In this document: positions 43,644 to 53,171 of the stretch, in pieces | How positions within the stretch are numbered: the stretch's first letter is position 1 | How the letters are laid out: each line of letters starts with the position of its first letter | Assembly: GCA_964440805.1 (NCBI GenBank) | Contig: CAYTTR010000009.1 | Span: forward strand, 1 to 64,000 | DNA length: 64,000 nt | Origin: CAYTTR01 sp964440805 | GTDB taxonomy: Bacteria; Acidobacteriota; Aminicenantia; Aminicenantales; Aminicenantaceae | Reading direction: 5' to 3' | Notes under the pieces: model-generated | Seen by the model: only the letters and a program-made list of their open reading frames with translations | Told to the model about the DNA's origin: nothing | The model's database searches: none | Program-made: the position numbers and the translations under genes

Positions 43644-45005
43644 ATGAAAGGCTCGGCTCTGAGAATAGTCATCAGTTCAGCCCGGAAATTCATCAATATG
43701 GGAGCTCTTTCCCGGCTTTGGAATCTGCTCAAAAAGCTTCACTCTGCTGATATCGCCACTGTAATGGACCATTTTACTTCCAGGGAAAAACTCATCCTGT
43801 TTAATGTTCTCTTCGATAAAGATAAGAAAAAAGCGGCCGAGGTTTTGAGTGAGCTCGACCCGGGAGATGCCGCCCAGATTCTGAATAATCTTCCTGTCCA
43901 TCAAATATCCTCTATCCTGCAAATGATTGCTTCTGATGATGTGGCTTCCATCCTCCAGGAGCTGCCTCAGGAAATTCAGGAGGCTGTTCTGGAGAAAATG
44001 GAGGATAAGCCCTCTGAAGACGTTAAAGAACTTCTTTTCTATGAAGAAGAAACCGCTGGCCGGATTATGTCCCCTAATTTCTATGCCTTGAACATGAATA
44101 CCAATGTTTCCGACGCAATTACTGCCGTGCAACTGGAAGGAGATGTGGAATCGGCTTTTTATCTTTATGTAGTAGATGATGAAGGCCATCTCATGGGAGT
44201 GGTCTCTTTAAGACAGCTTCTTTTTGCCCGGCCCAACACCAAACTCAAGGACATCATGACCAGCGAGGTTATTTCGGTCACAACTGAAACCGACCAGGAA
44301 GATGTGGCCCGGGCAGTGGCAGACTACAACCTGGTAGCCATCCCGGTTGTAGACAAGGAAAACAAGCTGGTCGGAGTGGTCACTGTGGACGATGTCATTG
44401 ATGTCATCGATCAGGAGGCCACCGAGGATATTTACAAGATGGTTTCACTGGATACTACAGACAGAATTCAAGATAGCCCCTTTTCATCAATCAAAAAGCG
44501 TCTTCCCTTTCTTATAATCAGCCTTCTCACCGCTTCACTGGCTCCTTTTGTGGCCAACTATTTCAAAGGCACTCTTGAACAATATGTAACTCTTGCTGTG
44601 TTGATGCCTCTGGTTATGGCCCTCGGAGGTATAGCAGGCAATCAAACTATAGCCCTTACAGTGAGAGAAATTGCTATTGGCCAGGTAGAATGGATATCAG
44701 CCAGAAAAGCTTTGTTCAAAGAAATTCTGGTTGGTCTGGGAAATGGGATTATCCTGGGAACCATGCTTGGTCTGTCAACCTGGGTCCTGATGAATAATCC
44801 CTACCTTGGCTTGATAATAGGGCTGGCCCTCATCATCAACTTGTTCGTTGCCGCCTTTCTGGGAACCCTTATTCCACTTTTTCTAAAACTTATTCACCTC
44901 GATCCAGCTTTGGGTTCAGTCAACTTTCTGACCATGTGCACTGATTCCATCGGACTTATTTCATTTCTGGGGTTGGGAACTCTTTTTTTAAAATATTTAA
45001 ACTAA
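43644..45005 (+). CDS. mgtE: Magnesium transporter MgtE
   Basis: Mg2+ channel with intracellular gating. The 453-residue protein has the MgtE N domain (about 30-135, repeated DPGDAAQILNNLP-type helices), a pair of CBS domains (about 140-265) and five C-terminal helices with the pore motif ALGGIAGNQ near residue 330. All elements of the full-length family are present. Confidence 0.95.
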   Translation: MKGSALRIVISSARKFINMGALSRLWNLLKKLHSADIATVMDHFTSREKLILFNVLFDKDKKKAAEVLSELDPGDAAQILNNLPVHQISSILQMIASDDVASILQELPQEIQEAVLEKMEDKPSEDVKELLFYEEETAGRIMSPNFYALNMNTNVSDAITAVQLEGDVESAFYLYVVDDEGHLMGVVSLRQLLFARPNTKLKDIMTSEVISVTTETDQEDVARAVADYNLVAIPVVDKENKLVGVVTVDDVIDVIDQEATEDIYKMVSLDTTDRIQDSPFSSIKKRLPFLIISLLTASLAPFVANYFKGTLEQYVTLAVLMPLVMALGGIAGNQTIALTVREIAIGQVEWISARKALFKEILVGLGNGIILGTMLGLSTWVLMNNPYLGLIIGLALIINLFVAAFLGTLIPLFLKLIHLDPALGSVNFLTMCTDSIGLISFLGLGTLFLKYLN

Positions 45006-45009
45006 ACCT

Positions 45010-45777
45010 ATGCCTCTGGAGCAATCCGAAGCTCTTATCCTCCGCTCCTTTGATACTGGAGAACAGGATAAAATCGTTATTTTCTTCACCTGTGAACTTG
45101 GTTTTCTTCACGGCATTGCCAAAGGAGCTCGAAAATTCAATAACCGCTTTGGCAGCACTCTTGAACCATTTTCTCATGTTCAAATTTTTTATTATGAAAA
45201 AGAACACAAGGACCTGGTTACCCTCAATAATGCTGACCTCAAGGAATCTTTTTTCGAACTTCTATCCGATTATCAAACTGCTTGCAATCTCTCTTACCTT
45301 GGGGAAATAACAGAAGAATTTTTTCCCCAAAGGCACAAAGAAGAAGTTCTCTTCCGCCTCCTTCTGGCAACGCTTAAAGCCTTGAAAAAAGGAAGTGATC
45401 TCAATTTTACTACAGCTTATTTTGAAGCCTGGTTAATGAAAATAACCGGCTTTTGTCCGGATTTTTCTCTTTGCCTTAAGTGCCGGAAAAGAATAAATGG
45501 ATATTCCTGGCTGGCCAGGAAAAAAGAAGGAGTCTATTGTGCCTTATGTGCTCCGGATAAAAAGACTACGGTCCCTTCTGAAATACTAGAATTCATGAGC
45601 TGGATTAAAAAAAATCCGCCTTTTTCTCCAACACTACCGCCTGTAACTTCAGAACAACTGACTCTGATTCGCAAAATTTTTCAAGATATTATTGTTTTCC
45701 ACCTCGAGAAAACACCCAAAACACTTCATCTTATTCAACTCCCAGAAAATCAATCCTCATTTGGCAAAAAAGATTAA
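45010..45777 (+). CDS. recO: DNA repair protein RecO
   Basis: Loads RecA with RecR in recombinational gap repair. N-terminal OB-fold begins with EALILRSFDTGEQDKIVIFFT and contains GARKFNNRFGSTLEPF; a four-cysteine zinc site CLKCRKR...CALCAPD lies near residues 156-180. 255 residues is normal. It begins four bases after mgtE and ends 24 bases before a convergent gene. Confidence 0.93.
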   Translation: MPLEQSEALILRSFDTGEQDKIVIFFTCELGFLHGIAKGARKFNNRFGSTLEPFSHVQIFYYEKEHKDLVTLNNADLKESFFELLSDYQTACNLSYLGEITEEFFPQRHKEEVLFRLLLATLKALKKGSDLNFTTAYFEAWLMKITGFCPDFSLCLKCRKRINGYSWLARKKEGVYCALCAPDKKTTVPSEILEFMSWIKKNPPFSPTLPPVTSEQLTLIRKIFQDIIVFHLEKTPKTLHLIQLPENQSSFGKKD

Positions 45778-45801
45778 TCACACTAAAGATATTCTTTACA
45801 T

Positions 45802-46374
45802 CTACTTGCCTTTTCTCTGAAGAAGATTTGTCCGGACTATTCTCTTAAAAGAAGAAGTCCTAGAAGGAAAAATTCCTTCACTAACCCGGCTTACTTCTTC
45901 CACAGTAAAAAATGCTTTGGGATTGTACTTTTGAATAATTTTTACCACATCTTGAACATCAGCTCTTCGAAGCACAATATAAACCACATTCACCGGACCG
46001 GAGACACCTTCGGCATCAATGCTGGTCACTCCGTAATTCATGTTTCTTAAGACTTCTACCAGTTGACTGGCATCTTTGTTGGTGATTAATCTAATAACTG
46101 ACATTCCTAAAGCCAGTTTTCTCTCGATCTCCATACCCAGATAACTTCCTAAGGCAAACCCTCCTGCATAAGCCACAAAATACAACATATTATCCATATT
46201 CTTCATGATTTGCTGAATAGCCACAATCCAGATAAGAACCTCAAAAAACCCAACCAGCGGGGCCAGCTTCCTGAGTCCCCTGGAAACAAAAACAATGCGG
46301 AGGGTTTGAAGGGATACATCCAATATCCGGGCAATAACTATCAGCAAAGGCAATATCACCCATTTAAACATCAA
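45802..46374 (-). CDS. UPF0316-type membrane protein (DUF5698 and DUF2179)
   Basis: 190 residues: three hydrophobic segments in the first 85 residues, with the family sequence ARILDVSLQTLRIVFVSRG, then a cytosolic DUF2179-like ferredoxin-fold domain with VIRLITNKDASQLVEVLR and VYIVLRRADVQDVVKII. The function of this family is not established. It stands alone, convergent to recO. Confidence 0.85.
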   Translation of the reverse strand: MMFKWVILPLLIVIARILDVSLQTLRIVFVSRGLRKLAPLVGFFEVLIWIVAIQQIMKNMDNMLYFVAYAGGFALGSYLGMEIERKLALGMSVIRLITNKDASQLVEVLRNMNYGVTSIDAEGVSGPVNVVYIVLRRADVQDVVKIIQKYNPKAFFTVEEVSRVSEGIFPSRTSSFKRIVRTNLLQRKGK

Positions 46375-46516
46375 TCTTCTCTCGGATTAAATTCAGATTA
46401 TTAGGTTAATTGAAACCAGTCCAGGAATTCAAGCTTTTTTCAAGAGTCCCCTCTTTTGGAGCCGATTTAGCATATAAAGGAATGGGATGAAGACAAAGCA
46501 GTGATATTTTCAAAGC

Positions 46517-46592
46517 TGGTGGAGCTGAGGGGATTTGAACCCCCGACCTCTTGACTGCCAGTCAAGCACTCTCCCAACTGAGCTACAGCCCC
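46517..46592 (-). tRNA. tRNA-Ala (GGC)
   Basis: Complete cloverleaf on the minus strand: acceptor GGGGCTG/CAGCTCC, anticodon stem CTTGA/TCAAG around loop CTGGCAG (anticodon GGC), T loop TTCAAAT, and an encoded CCA end. A consensus-like promoter is 12 bases upstream of the 5' end. Confidence 0.95.
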
Positions 46593-46604
46593 ACAGGGAA
46601 AAAC

Positions 46605-46633
46605 ATATTACCTGACAATCCTTTTTCAGTCAA
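46605..46633 (-). promoter_or_regulatory. Promoter of tRNA-Ala
   Basis: On the minus strand TTGACT (46633-46628), a 17-base spacer and TAATAT (46610-46605) immediately upstream of the tRNA. Confidence 0.65.
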
Positions 46634-46662
46634 GAAAAATAAGAAGTTTCAGTGACATAGAG

Positions 46663-46691
46663 TTAACAATTTATTAAAAAAATGTTAGAAT
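46663..46691 (+). promoter_or_regulatory. Promoter of ftsH and the genes after it
   Basis: TTAACA (46663-46668), a 17-base spacer and TAGAAT (46686-46691); the ftsH ATG is 21 bases downstream. It is divergent from the tRNA-Ala promoter. Confidence 0.6.
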
Positions 46692-46712
46692 TTGTTTTTG
46701 GAAGATAATAAA

Positions 46713-48623
46713 ATGCCTACACCGAAAAAACAACCTCAATCATATAAAAACATTCTATTCTGGATTGCTGCTGGAATAGTCATTATTATACTCTGGAGCC
46801 TGCTCCAATCCTCGGGAAGAGCAAAAACAGAAATTAACTTCAGTGTGTTCCTTGATGAAGTTGAGAATAATAAAATATCGGAAGTTACCATAGAGGGAGC
46901 TCAAATAACAGGAAAATATACTGACGGAACTTCTTTCAAGAGCACGGCTCCTCCTCAGTATGATGATCTGGTAAAAATTCTCCGTGAGCACAAGGTGGTT
47001 ATTCAAGTAAAAGATACCTCGCGAAGCCCTTGGTTCTCTTATCTTTTTACCTGGTTTCCCATCATTCTTCTCATCCTTTTCTGGATTTTCTTCATGCGAC
47101 AAATGCAAGCCGGTGGAAACAAAGCCCTTTCTTTCGGGAAAAGCCGGGCCAAGCTTTTTTCCGGAATACAAAAAAAAGTGACCTTTAAAGATGTGGCTGG
47201 AGTTCAAGAAGCAAAAGAAGAGCTCCATGAAATCATTGAATTTTTAAAGAATCCTAAGAAGTTTCAAAAATTAGGCGGCCGCATTCCTAAAGGAGTTATT
47301 CTGGTGGGAGCTCCAGGAACAGGAAAAACTCTTTTGGCCAGAGCTGTAGCTGGAGAAGCCAATGTTCCTTTTTTCTCCATTAGTGGTTCTGATTTTGTGG
47401 AGATGTTTGTGGGAGTTGGAGCTTCCCGAGTAAGAGACCTCTTTGAGCAAGGCACAAAACAGGCTCCTTGCCTGATCTTCATCGATGAAATCGACGCTGT
47501 TGGCAGACAAAGAGGAGCAGGATTAGGTGGTGGCCACGATGAAAGAGAACAAACACTCAACCAGCTTCTGGTGGAAATGGACGGTTTTGATTCAAACGAA
47601 GGAATAATTCTTATTGCAGCCACCAACCGGCCGGATATTCTGGACAGCGCTTTATTAAGGCCAGGACGGTTCGACCGTCACATTGTGGTCAACATGCCCG
47701 ATGTTAAAGGCCGCGAAGAGATACTCCGGGTTCATGCAAGGAAAATTCCCCTTGACAGTGATGTCAATCTTCAGGTTTTAGCCCGCTCTACACCAGGTTT
47801 TTCCGGGGCTGACCTGGCTAATCTGGTCAACGAAGCTGCCCTCCTGGCCGCCCGTTTTGGCCAGGAAAACGTCATGATGAAGGATTTCGAAAGCTCCAAA
47901 GACAAGGTCCTTATGGGAGTAGAAAGAAAAAGCATGATCATCAGCGAAGAAGAGAAACGCTTCACTGCTTATCATGAAGCCGGACATGCCTTGATAGCAG
48001 CCATGATTCCAGAAGCTGATCCTATTCACAAAGTTACCATTATTCCCAGGGGATTAGCACTCGGAGTTACCCAGCAACTTCCCCTTGATGACCGTTATAC
48101 ATATTCCAAGGATTATCTCGAAGCCCAGTTGTCTGTATTGTTAGCCGGCCGGGCGGCTGAAAATTTCTTTCTTAATAAGACAACCACCGGCGCTGCCAAT
48201 GATTTTGAAAAAGCAACAGAAATCGCCCGAAAAATGGTTTGCCAGTATGGAATGTCAGACCTTGGACCGCTAACCTATGGAGAAAGGGACGACTTGGTCT
48301 TCCTGGGCAAAGATTTAGCCATGCATAAAAACTTCAGTGAAAAAACAGCTGAGCTGATTGATGAGGAAGTAAAGAAAATTGTCATGCAAAACTACAATCG
48401 CGCCCTGGAGATATTGCAAAACAACAAAAAGAAGCTGGAGGCTGTCGCTTTAAGCTTATTGGATAAAGAAGTCCTTTCTTCCGATGAAATTGAAAAAATT
48501 CTGAAAGAAAAACCTGTTAGACGTGCCAGGAAAGCTGCTCCGCGGGACTCAAAAACAAAATCCAGCAAAGCTAAAAAAAATAAAAAAGAAAAGCCTTCTT
48601 CCAGAAAAGGGATAATTGCCTGA
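46713..48623 (+). CDS. ftsH: ATP-dependent zinc metalloprotease FtsH
   Basis: Membrane-anchored AAA+ protease for quality control of membrane and regulatory proteins. From ATG 46713 it has 636 residues: TM1 (about 14-33), periplasmic domain, TM2 (about 105-125), Walker A GAPGTGKT, Walker B FIDEIDAVGRQRG, the SRH region ATNRPDILDSALLRPGRFDR and the zinc site HEAGH. The C-terminus is a Lys/Arg-rich tail. It overlaps the TTG start of folP. Confidence 0.97.
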   Translation: MPTPKKQPQSYKNILFWIAAGIVIIILWSLLQSSGRAKTEINFSVFLDEVENNKISEVTIEGAQITGKYTDGTSFKSTAPPQYDDLVKILREHKVVIQVKDTSRSPWFSYLFTWFPIILLILFWIFFMRQMQAGGNKALSFGKSRAKLFSGIQKKVTFKDVAGVQEAKEELHEIIEFLKNPKKFQKLGGRIPKGVILVGAPGTGKTLLARAVAGEANVPFFSISGSDFVEMFVGVGASRVRDLFEQGTKQAPCLIFIDEIDAVGRQRGAGLGGGHDEREQTLNQLLVEMDGFDSNEGIILIAATNRPDILDSALLRPGRFDRHIVVNMPDVKGREEILRVHARKIPLDSDVNLQVLARSTPGFSGADLANLVNEAALLAARFGQENVMMKDFESSKDKVLMGVERKSMIISEEEKRFTAYHEAGHALIAAMIPEADPIHKVTIIPRGLALGVTQQLPLDDRYTYSKDYLEAQLSVLLAGRAAENFFLNKTTTGAANDFEKATEIARKMVCQYGMSDLGPLTYGERDDLVFLGKDLAMHKNFSEKTAELIDEEVKKIVMQNYNRALEILQNNKKKLEAVALSLLDKEVLSSDEIEKILKEKPVRRARKAAPRDSKTKSSKAKKNKKEKPSSRKGIIA

Positions 48624-49533
48624 AATCATGACAAGACCAGGTGCCAAGCTCGAGATTAAAGAAAAAACTTTTATCCTGGGGCAAAAAACCTGGTTGATGG
48701 GTGTCCTCAATGTAACTCCGGATTCTTTTTCTGATGGAGGATTTTTCCTGGATAAGGAAAAAGCAGTAAAAAAAGGCCTTGAAATGGAGGCCGAAGGAGC
48801 CCAAATTATCGATGTGGGGGGAGAAAGCAGCCGACCTGGCTCAGATCCGGTCTCCCTGGAAGAAGAGTTCCTCAGGGTAATTCCGGTAATTACTGGCCTT
48901 AGAGAAAAATCCCAAATTTTTATATCTATAGATACAACCAAAGCTGCTGTGGCTGAACAGGCTCTTGCTGCAGGGGCAGATATAATAAATGATATTAGTG
49001 CTGGCCGGTTTGATGAAAATATGTTTTCTTTGGCCGCAGAAAAAAAAGTTCCCATAATACTCATGCACATGCAAGGAAAACCCAAAACCATGCAAAAAAA
49101 TCCTTCCTATTCCAACTTGACTGCCGAGATAAAAGATTTTTTGGAAGAAAGGATATCCGCTGCTCTTGAGAGCGGCATAGAAAGTGAGCAGATCATCCTA
49201 GATCCAGGAATAGGTTTTGGGAAAAATTTATTTCATAATCTTGAAATACTCCGGAAGCTGGAGTTTTTAAATGAGTTCCGCCGCCCTCTCCTGCTGGGAG
49301 TTTCCAGAAAATCTTTTATCGGTGAAATCCTTAGCCTTCCCCCGGATAAAAGACTGGAAGGGACTCTCGCCGCCTGTATCATAGGAATCTCCAAGGGAGC
49401 CCATATACTTCGAGTCCACGATCTCAAGGAGGTAAAAAAAGCAGTCGAAGTAGCAGAGGCAATCTTATCGTATCCAGAAAAAGATAACCGTTCTCTGGAC
49501 CCAGAAGAAAAAAAGAGGCTCCATGCTAACTGA
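48616..49533 (+). CDS. folP: Dihydropteroate synthase
   Basis: Folate-pathway enzyme joining p-aminobenzoate to the pterin diphosphate. Signatures LMGVLNVTPDSFSDGG and IDVGGESSRPGSDPV are intact, as are ISIDTTKAAVAE and the final RVHDLKEVKKAVEVA. I use the TTG at 48616, five bases after AGAAAAGGG and overlapping the ftsH stop; ATG 48628 is an alternative four codons later. 305 residues. Confidence 0.95.
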   Translation: MPEIMTRPGAKLEIKEKTFILGQKTWLMGVLNVTPDSFSDGGFFLDKEKAVKKGLEMEAEGAQIIDVGGESSRPGSDPVSLEEEFLRVIPVITGLREKSQIFISIDTTKAAVAEQALAAGADIINDISAGRFDENMFSLAAEKKVPIILMHMQGKPKTMQKNPSYSNLTAEIKDFLEERISAALESGIESEQIILDPGIGFGKNLFHNLEILRKLEFLNEFRRPLLLGVSRKSFIGEILSLPPDKRLEGTLAACIIGISKGAHILRVHDLKEVKKAVEVAEAILSYPEKDNRSLDPEEKKRLHAN

Positions 49534-50290
49534 AATTATTCACTCCCTAAGAGCCTTTACCCTGGGAGATTTTATCGATATTCTTCTGGTAACCATCATC
49601 ATCTATTCATTTTTCAGATTAATCAAGGACACCAAAGCTTATCAAATGGCTATTGGCCTGGCTATTGTTGGCCTCTTTTTTATAATCACCCAATGGGGAA
49701 AATTATATATTTCCCACTGGCTGATCGAAAACTTCATTACTTATCTAATCATTGCCATTATCGTTCTTTTTCAGGGGGAAATAAGGAGTTTTCTGACGAC
49801 CATCGGCTCAAGATCTCTGAGAAGACCATATGCCCTCAAAACTTTCAAAGAAAAGCTGGAAGACCTCTACTTAGCTGTAGACTTTCTGTGTTCCAAACAA
49901 ATCGGCGCTCTTATTGCTATAGAAAAGGATGTCTCCTTGAAAAGCTACATTGACCGGGGAACAAAGGTCGACGGAGCCCTGTCCAAGGATCTTCTGGTTA
50001 GCATTTTTTATCCTCATGCACCTCTTCATGACGGGGCTGTAATCATTCAAGGTAATAAAATAGCTGCCGCCGGATGCCTTCTGCCTTTACCCCAAACCCA
50101 CAAGCTGGGAGAAAATTTCTTGACCCGGACCAGGCATTTAGCAGCCATCGGACTTTCCCAGGAAACGGATGCAGCTGTTATTGTGGTTTCAGAAGAAACC
50201 GGCGATATTTCCCTGGCTATTGGCGGAGAACTCAATCAACAGCTTGACAAAGAAGAACTTAAAAACAAATTAACTCAACACTTAAAATAG
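49523..50290 (+). CDS. cdaA: Diadenylate cyclase CdaA
   Basis: Makes cyclic di-AMP from two ATP. The N-terminus has three membrane helices (about 15-90), followed by the DisA_N/DAC domain with the active-site DGAVIIQGNKIAAAGCLLPL and RTRHLAAIGLSQETDA. At 255 residues it is typical CdaA. It overlaps folP by 11 bases and is followed by cdaR and glmM, the standard order of the cyclic-di-AMP module that links signalling with cell-wall precursor supply. Confidence 0.95.
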   Translation: MLTEIIHSLRAFTLGDFIDILLVTIIIYSFFRLIKDTKAYQMAIGLAIVGLFFIITQWGKLYISHWLIENFITYLIIAIIVLFQGEIRSFLTTIGSRSLRRPYALKTFKEKLEDLYLAVDFLCSKQIGALIAIEKDVSLKSYIDRGTKVDGALSKDLLVSIFYPHAPLHDGAVIIQGNKIAAAGCLLPLPQTHKLGENFLTRTRHLAAIGLSQETDAAVIVVSEETGDISLAIGGELNQQLDKEELKNKLTQHLK

Positions 50291-50294
50291 AACC

Positions 50295-51014
50295 ATGATA
50301 AATTTCATAAAAAACCTTTTCTTAAGAAACTGGGGATTGAAACTTTTTTCTTTTCTTCTGGCTTTCATTCTCTGGTTAACTCTGATTCCCGAAGAAAAAA
50401 CATTCCTGGAAAAAACCATCAGCATACCATTGGAACTCCATAATATTCCACCAAACATCGAACTGGTAGAAAAACCTCCTTCCTCAGTAGATGTCAGAAT
50501 TAGAGCCCCTCAAAGTATCATTGGACAAATCAGTCCGGCTAATGTCCACCTTGTTCTTGATTTAAGACAGGCTGATGTCCAGCAGAGCGAGTACCCTCTG
50601 ACAAAGAATATGGTCAGCCTTCCGCCCGGGGTTGAACTCAAGGACATTCATCCCAGTCAAATTTCACTTAAACTGGAACAATCCAAGGAAGTCATGCTGG
50701 AAGTCAAACCTAATCTTATAGGAAACCCACCAGAAGGATTTATTCTGGAAAAAGTGGAAGTCATTCCTCCAAAAATTCCCATCAGGGGACCGGAAAGCCG
50801 TTTCCAAAAAAATTACAAGGTCAGTACTACTCCTGTTGTTCTCTCTAATATTACCGAGTCCATAGAAAGAGAAGTCACTCCTATTCCTCCCAATCCTGAC
50901 CTAAGAATAGCTTCGACGAAAACAACGGTTTTAGTCCGGCTTCTCATCAAAAAGGAAGAGAACAACTCTCAACCTTCCTCCAAAATAAGAAAAAAGGGGT
51001 CTCTTCCATCTTGA
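50295..51014 (+). CDS. cdaR: YbbR-domain regulator CdaR
   Basis: 239 residues with one N-terminal membrane helix (about 16-32) and two YbbR-type beta domains outside the membrane (near 40-120 and 125-215). Known partner of CdaA that tunes its activity. Four bases separate it from cdaA. Confidence 0.85.
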   Translation: MINFIKNLFLRNWGLKLFSFLLAFILWLTLIPEEKTFLEKTISIPLELHNIPPNIELVEKPPSSVDVRIRAPQSIIGQISPANVHLVLDLRQADVQQSEYPLTKNMVSLPPGVELKDIHPSQISLKLEQSKEVMLEVKPNLIGNPPEGFILEKVEVIPPKIPIRGPESRFQKNYKVSTTPVVLSNITESIEREVTPIPPNPDLRIASTKTTVLVRLLIKKEENNSQPSSKIRKKGSLPS

Positions 51015-51069
51015 ATCCTGCTGCTATTTCAATATAATGAATTCTAAGTAAGAAGATTCAGGTAACATA

Positions 51070-52410
51070 ATGGACAAACTCTTTGGAACTGATGGAATAA
51101 GAGCTGTGGCAGGAACTTTTCCCCTTGATTACAATTCTGTTTACGCTCTGGGAAGAGGGCTGGTCAGACTTCTTCAAAAAGAAGGTCTTTCTCCTTTCAT
51201 CCTTATTGGTAGAGACACCAGAGAATCAGGGATTTGGCTGGAAGAGGCTTTACTTCAAGGAATAGCCGATGAAGGCGGATCCGCTGAATCGGCCGGAGTT
51301 ATTCCCACCTCAGCTATTTCTCTTTTAACCAAAGATGAATCTTTTTCAGTGGGAGTAGTTATTTCTGCTTCCCATAATCCCTATGAAGATAATGGTATTA
51401 AAATATTCTCCGGTAAGGGAATAAAAATTCCATCTTCATGGGAAAAATATCTAGAGGGATACATGCGGAAATTCTCTGGAAAAGGCCAACCCAGAAACAT
51501 TTTTCCCCCCAACTCTTCCCGGTTTACCCAAAATTACCTAAATTTTCTAAAAAGCCGTTTTTCTCCTGCTCAATCCATAAAACATATGAAAATAGTCTGT
51601 GATTGTGCCAACGGCTCTTCCTCAAATTATTCTGCCCGGTTATTTTCCGAACTGGGTTTTGAAGTAATCCCAATCTGTAATAATCCTGATGGAAAAAATA
51701 TAAACCATCTCTGCGGTTCTCTCCACCCCCAAAAACTTGTCCAAACTGTTCTGGAGAACAAGGCTGATTTAGGAATTGCTTATGACGGGGATGCTGATAG
51801 AGCCATCTGGGTAGACGAAACAGGAAAAATTCTCAACGGTGATCATACTTTATATATTTTATCAGGTTATCTAAAAGAAACCAAACGGCTTAAATCAGAT
51901 TTCATTGTCGCTACTGTCATGAGCAACCTGGGTTTGGAAACTGCTTTGAAGGAAAAAGATTTGAAGCTCTTGCGGACTCAGGTTGGCGACAAATTTGTCC
52001 TTGAAGCAATGCTGGAAATCGGAGCTAATCTTGGGGGTGAACGTTCCGGCCATACCATTCTTCTCGATGAATGCCCAACTGGAGACGGCCTGCTCACCAG
52101 CCTGAAAATTCTGGAGGCTATGCTTTATTACAATTCTCCCCTGTCCCAGCTTGTTAACAGCTATCTGGAATACCCTCAACTTCTCACAAATATCAAAGCT
52201 CAAAGGAGAGTAGATCTCCAAAGCATTCCGGAGTTCAGAAAAGTCTTCCAGGAAATCACCGGTAAACTGGGAAACAATGGACGGCTCCATATCCGTTTCT
52301 CCGGAACAGAACCGGTTGTTCGTATCATGATTGAGGGACAGGATTTAAATGAAATCACCAATTATGCCGAACTTATGAAGACAACGCTTGAAAAATATCT
52401 GGATAGTTGA
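51070..52410 (+). CDS. glmM: Phosphoglucosamine mutase
   Basis: Interconverts glucosamine-6-P and glucosamine-1-P for UDP-GlcNAc. The phosphoserine loop is ISASHNPYEDNGIK (Ser near residue 100), the metal loop DGDADRAIW, the sugar-binding GGERSGHTI and the phosphate-binding RFSGTEPVVRIM. 446 residues, full length. GlmM is a known target of CdaA regulation in Firmicutes, and the shared locus suggests the same here. Confidence 0.96.
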   Translation: MDKLFGTDGIRAVAGTFPLDYNSVYALGRGLVRLLQKEGLSPFILIGRDTRESGIWLEEALLQGIADEGGSAESAGVIPTSAISLLTKDESFSVGVVISASHNPYEDNGIKIFSGKGIKIPSSWEKYLEGYMRKFSGKGQPRNIFPPNSSRFTQNYLNFLKSRFSPAQSIKHMKIVCDCANGSSSNYSARLFSELGFEVIPICNNPDGKNINHLCGSLHPQKLVQTVLENKADLGIAYDGDADRAIWVDETGKILNGDHTLYILSGYLKETKRLKSDFIVATVMSNLGLETALKEKDLKLLRTQVGDKFVLEAMLEIGANLGGERSGHTILLDECPTGDGLLTSLKILEAMLYYNSPLSQLVNSYLEYPQLLTNIKAQRRVDLQSIPEFRKVFQEITGKLGNNGRLHIRFSGTEPVVRIMIEGQDLNEITNYAELMKTTLEKYLDS

Positions 52411-52456
52411 AGCAGATAGAAATATGAAATGAATTTCCTTTGACTGAGGAGGAAAA

Positions 52457-53167
52457 ATGAGACTTTCGGTTAATATTGACCATTTTGCTACTCTCCGGGA
52501 AGCAAGAAAAAGCAATGAACCTGAGCCGGTTCTGGCAGCCCTTCTTGCTGAACAGGCCGGGGCAGGAGGAATCGTTTGCCATATACGGGAGGATCGTCGT
52601 CACATCAAGGAACGGGATCTTCATCTTTTAAGGAAAACTGTAAAAACACAGCTCAACGTGGAAATGGCTGCCACCAAAGAGATGAAGAAAATCGCCTTAG
52701 ATATAAAACCTGACACTGTCACTCTTGTCCCTGAGAAAGAAAACGAATTGACCACTGAAGGCGGCCTGGACGTTTTGACTCATTTTGAGAATCTGAAATC
52801 CCATATCCAAGAACTTCGTCAGGCTGGCATAAGAGTCAGTATATTTGTCGACCCAGATTTAAAACAAGTGGAAGCTTGTCATCAGGCCGGAGTAGATCTG
52901 ATTGAAATTAACACCTCTGCTTATGCCGAAGCCAAAAGTGAGAAAAGCCGGCAAGAGGCGCTGGAAGTAATTAAAGAAATATCCTGTAAGGGACACAATG
53001 TTGGCCTGGAAATTCATGCCGGACACGGTCTTGATTATAGAAATATTTCTCCTTTGGCTGACATCCAGGAAATAACCGGTTTTAGTATAGGTTTTGCTAT
53101 AGTAGCCCGTTCGGCCATCGTAGGGATAGAGATAGCAGTAAGAGAAATGGTCAACCAGGTGGAGTAA
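52457..53167 (+). CDS. pdxJ: Pyridoxine 5'-phosphate synthase
   Basis: Last step of DXP-dependent vitamin B6 synthesis. The 236-residue TIM barrel begins RLSVNIDHFATLREARKS and includes AGGIVCHIREDRRHIKERDL and EIHAGHGLDYRN. ATG 52457 has GAGGAGGA upstream. Four bases separate it from the next gene. Confidence 0.96.
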   Translation: MRLSVNIDHFATLREARKSNEPEPVLAALLAEQAGAGGIVCHIREDRRHIKERDLHLLRKTVKTQLNVEMAATKEMKKIALDIKPDTVTLVPEKENELTTEGGLDVLTHFENLKSHIQELRQAGIRVSIFVDPDLKQVEACHQAGVDLIEINTSAYAEAKSEKSRQEALEVIKEISCKGHNVGLEIHAGHGLDYRNISPLADIQEITGFSIGFAIVARSAIVGIEIAVREMVNQVE

Positions 53168-53171
53168 TTTA

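Noticed and set aside
47264..47626. Reverse-strand open frames inside ftsH
   Set aside because: They are antisense shadows of the conserved AAA+ domain.
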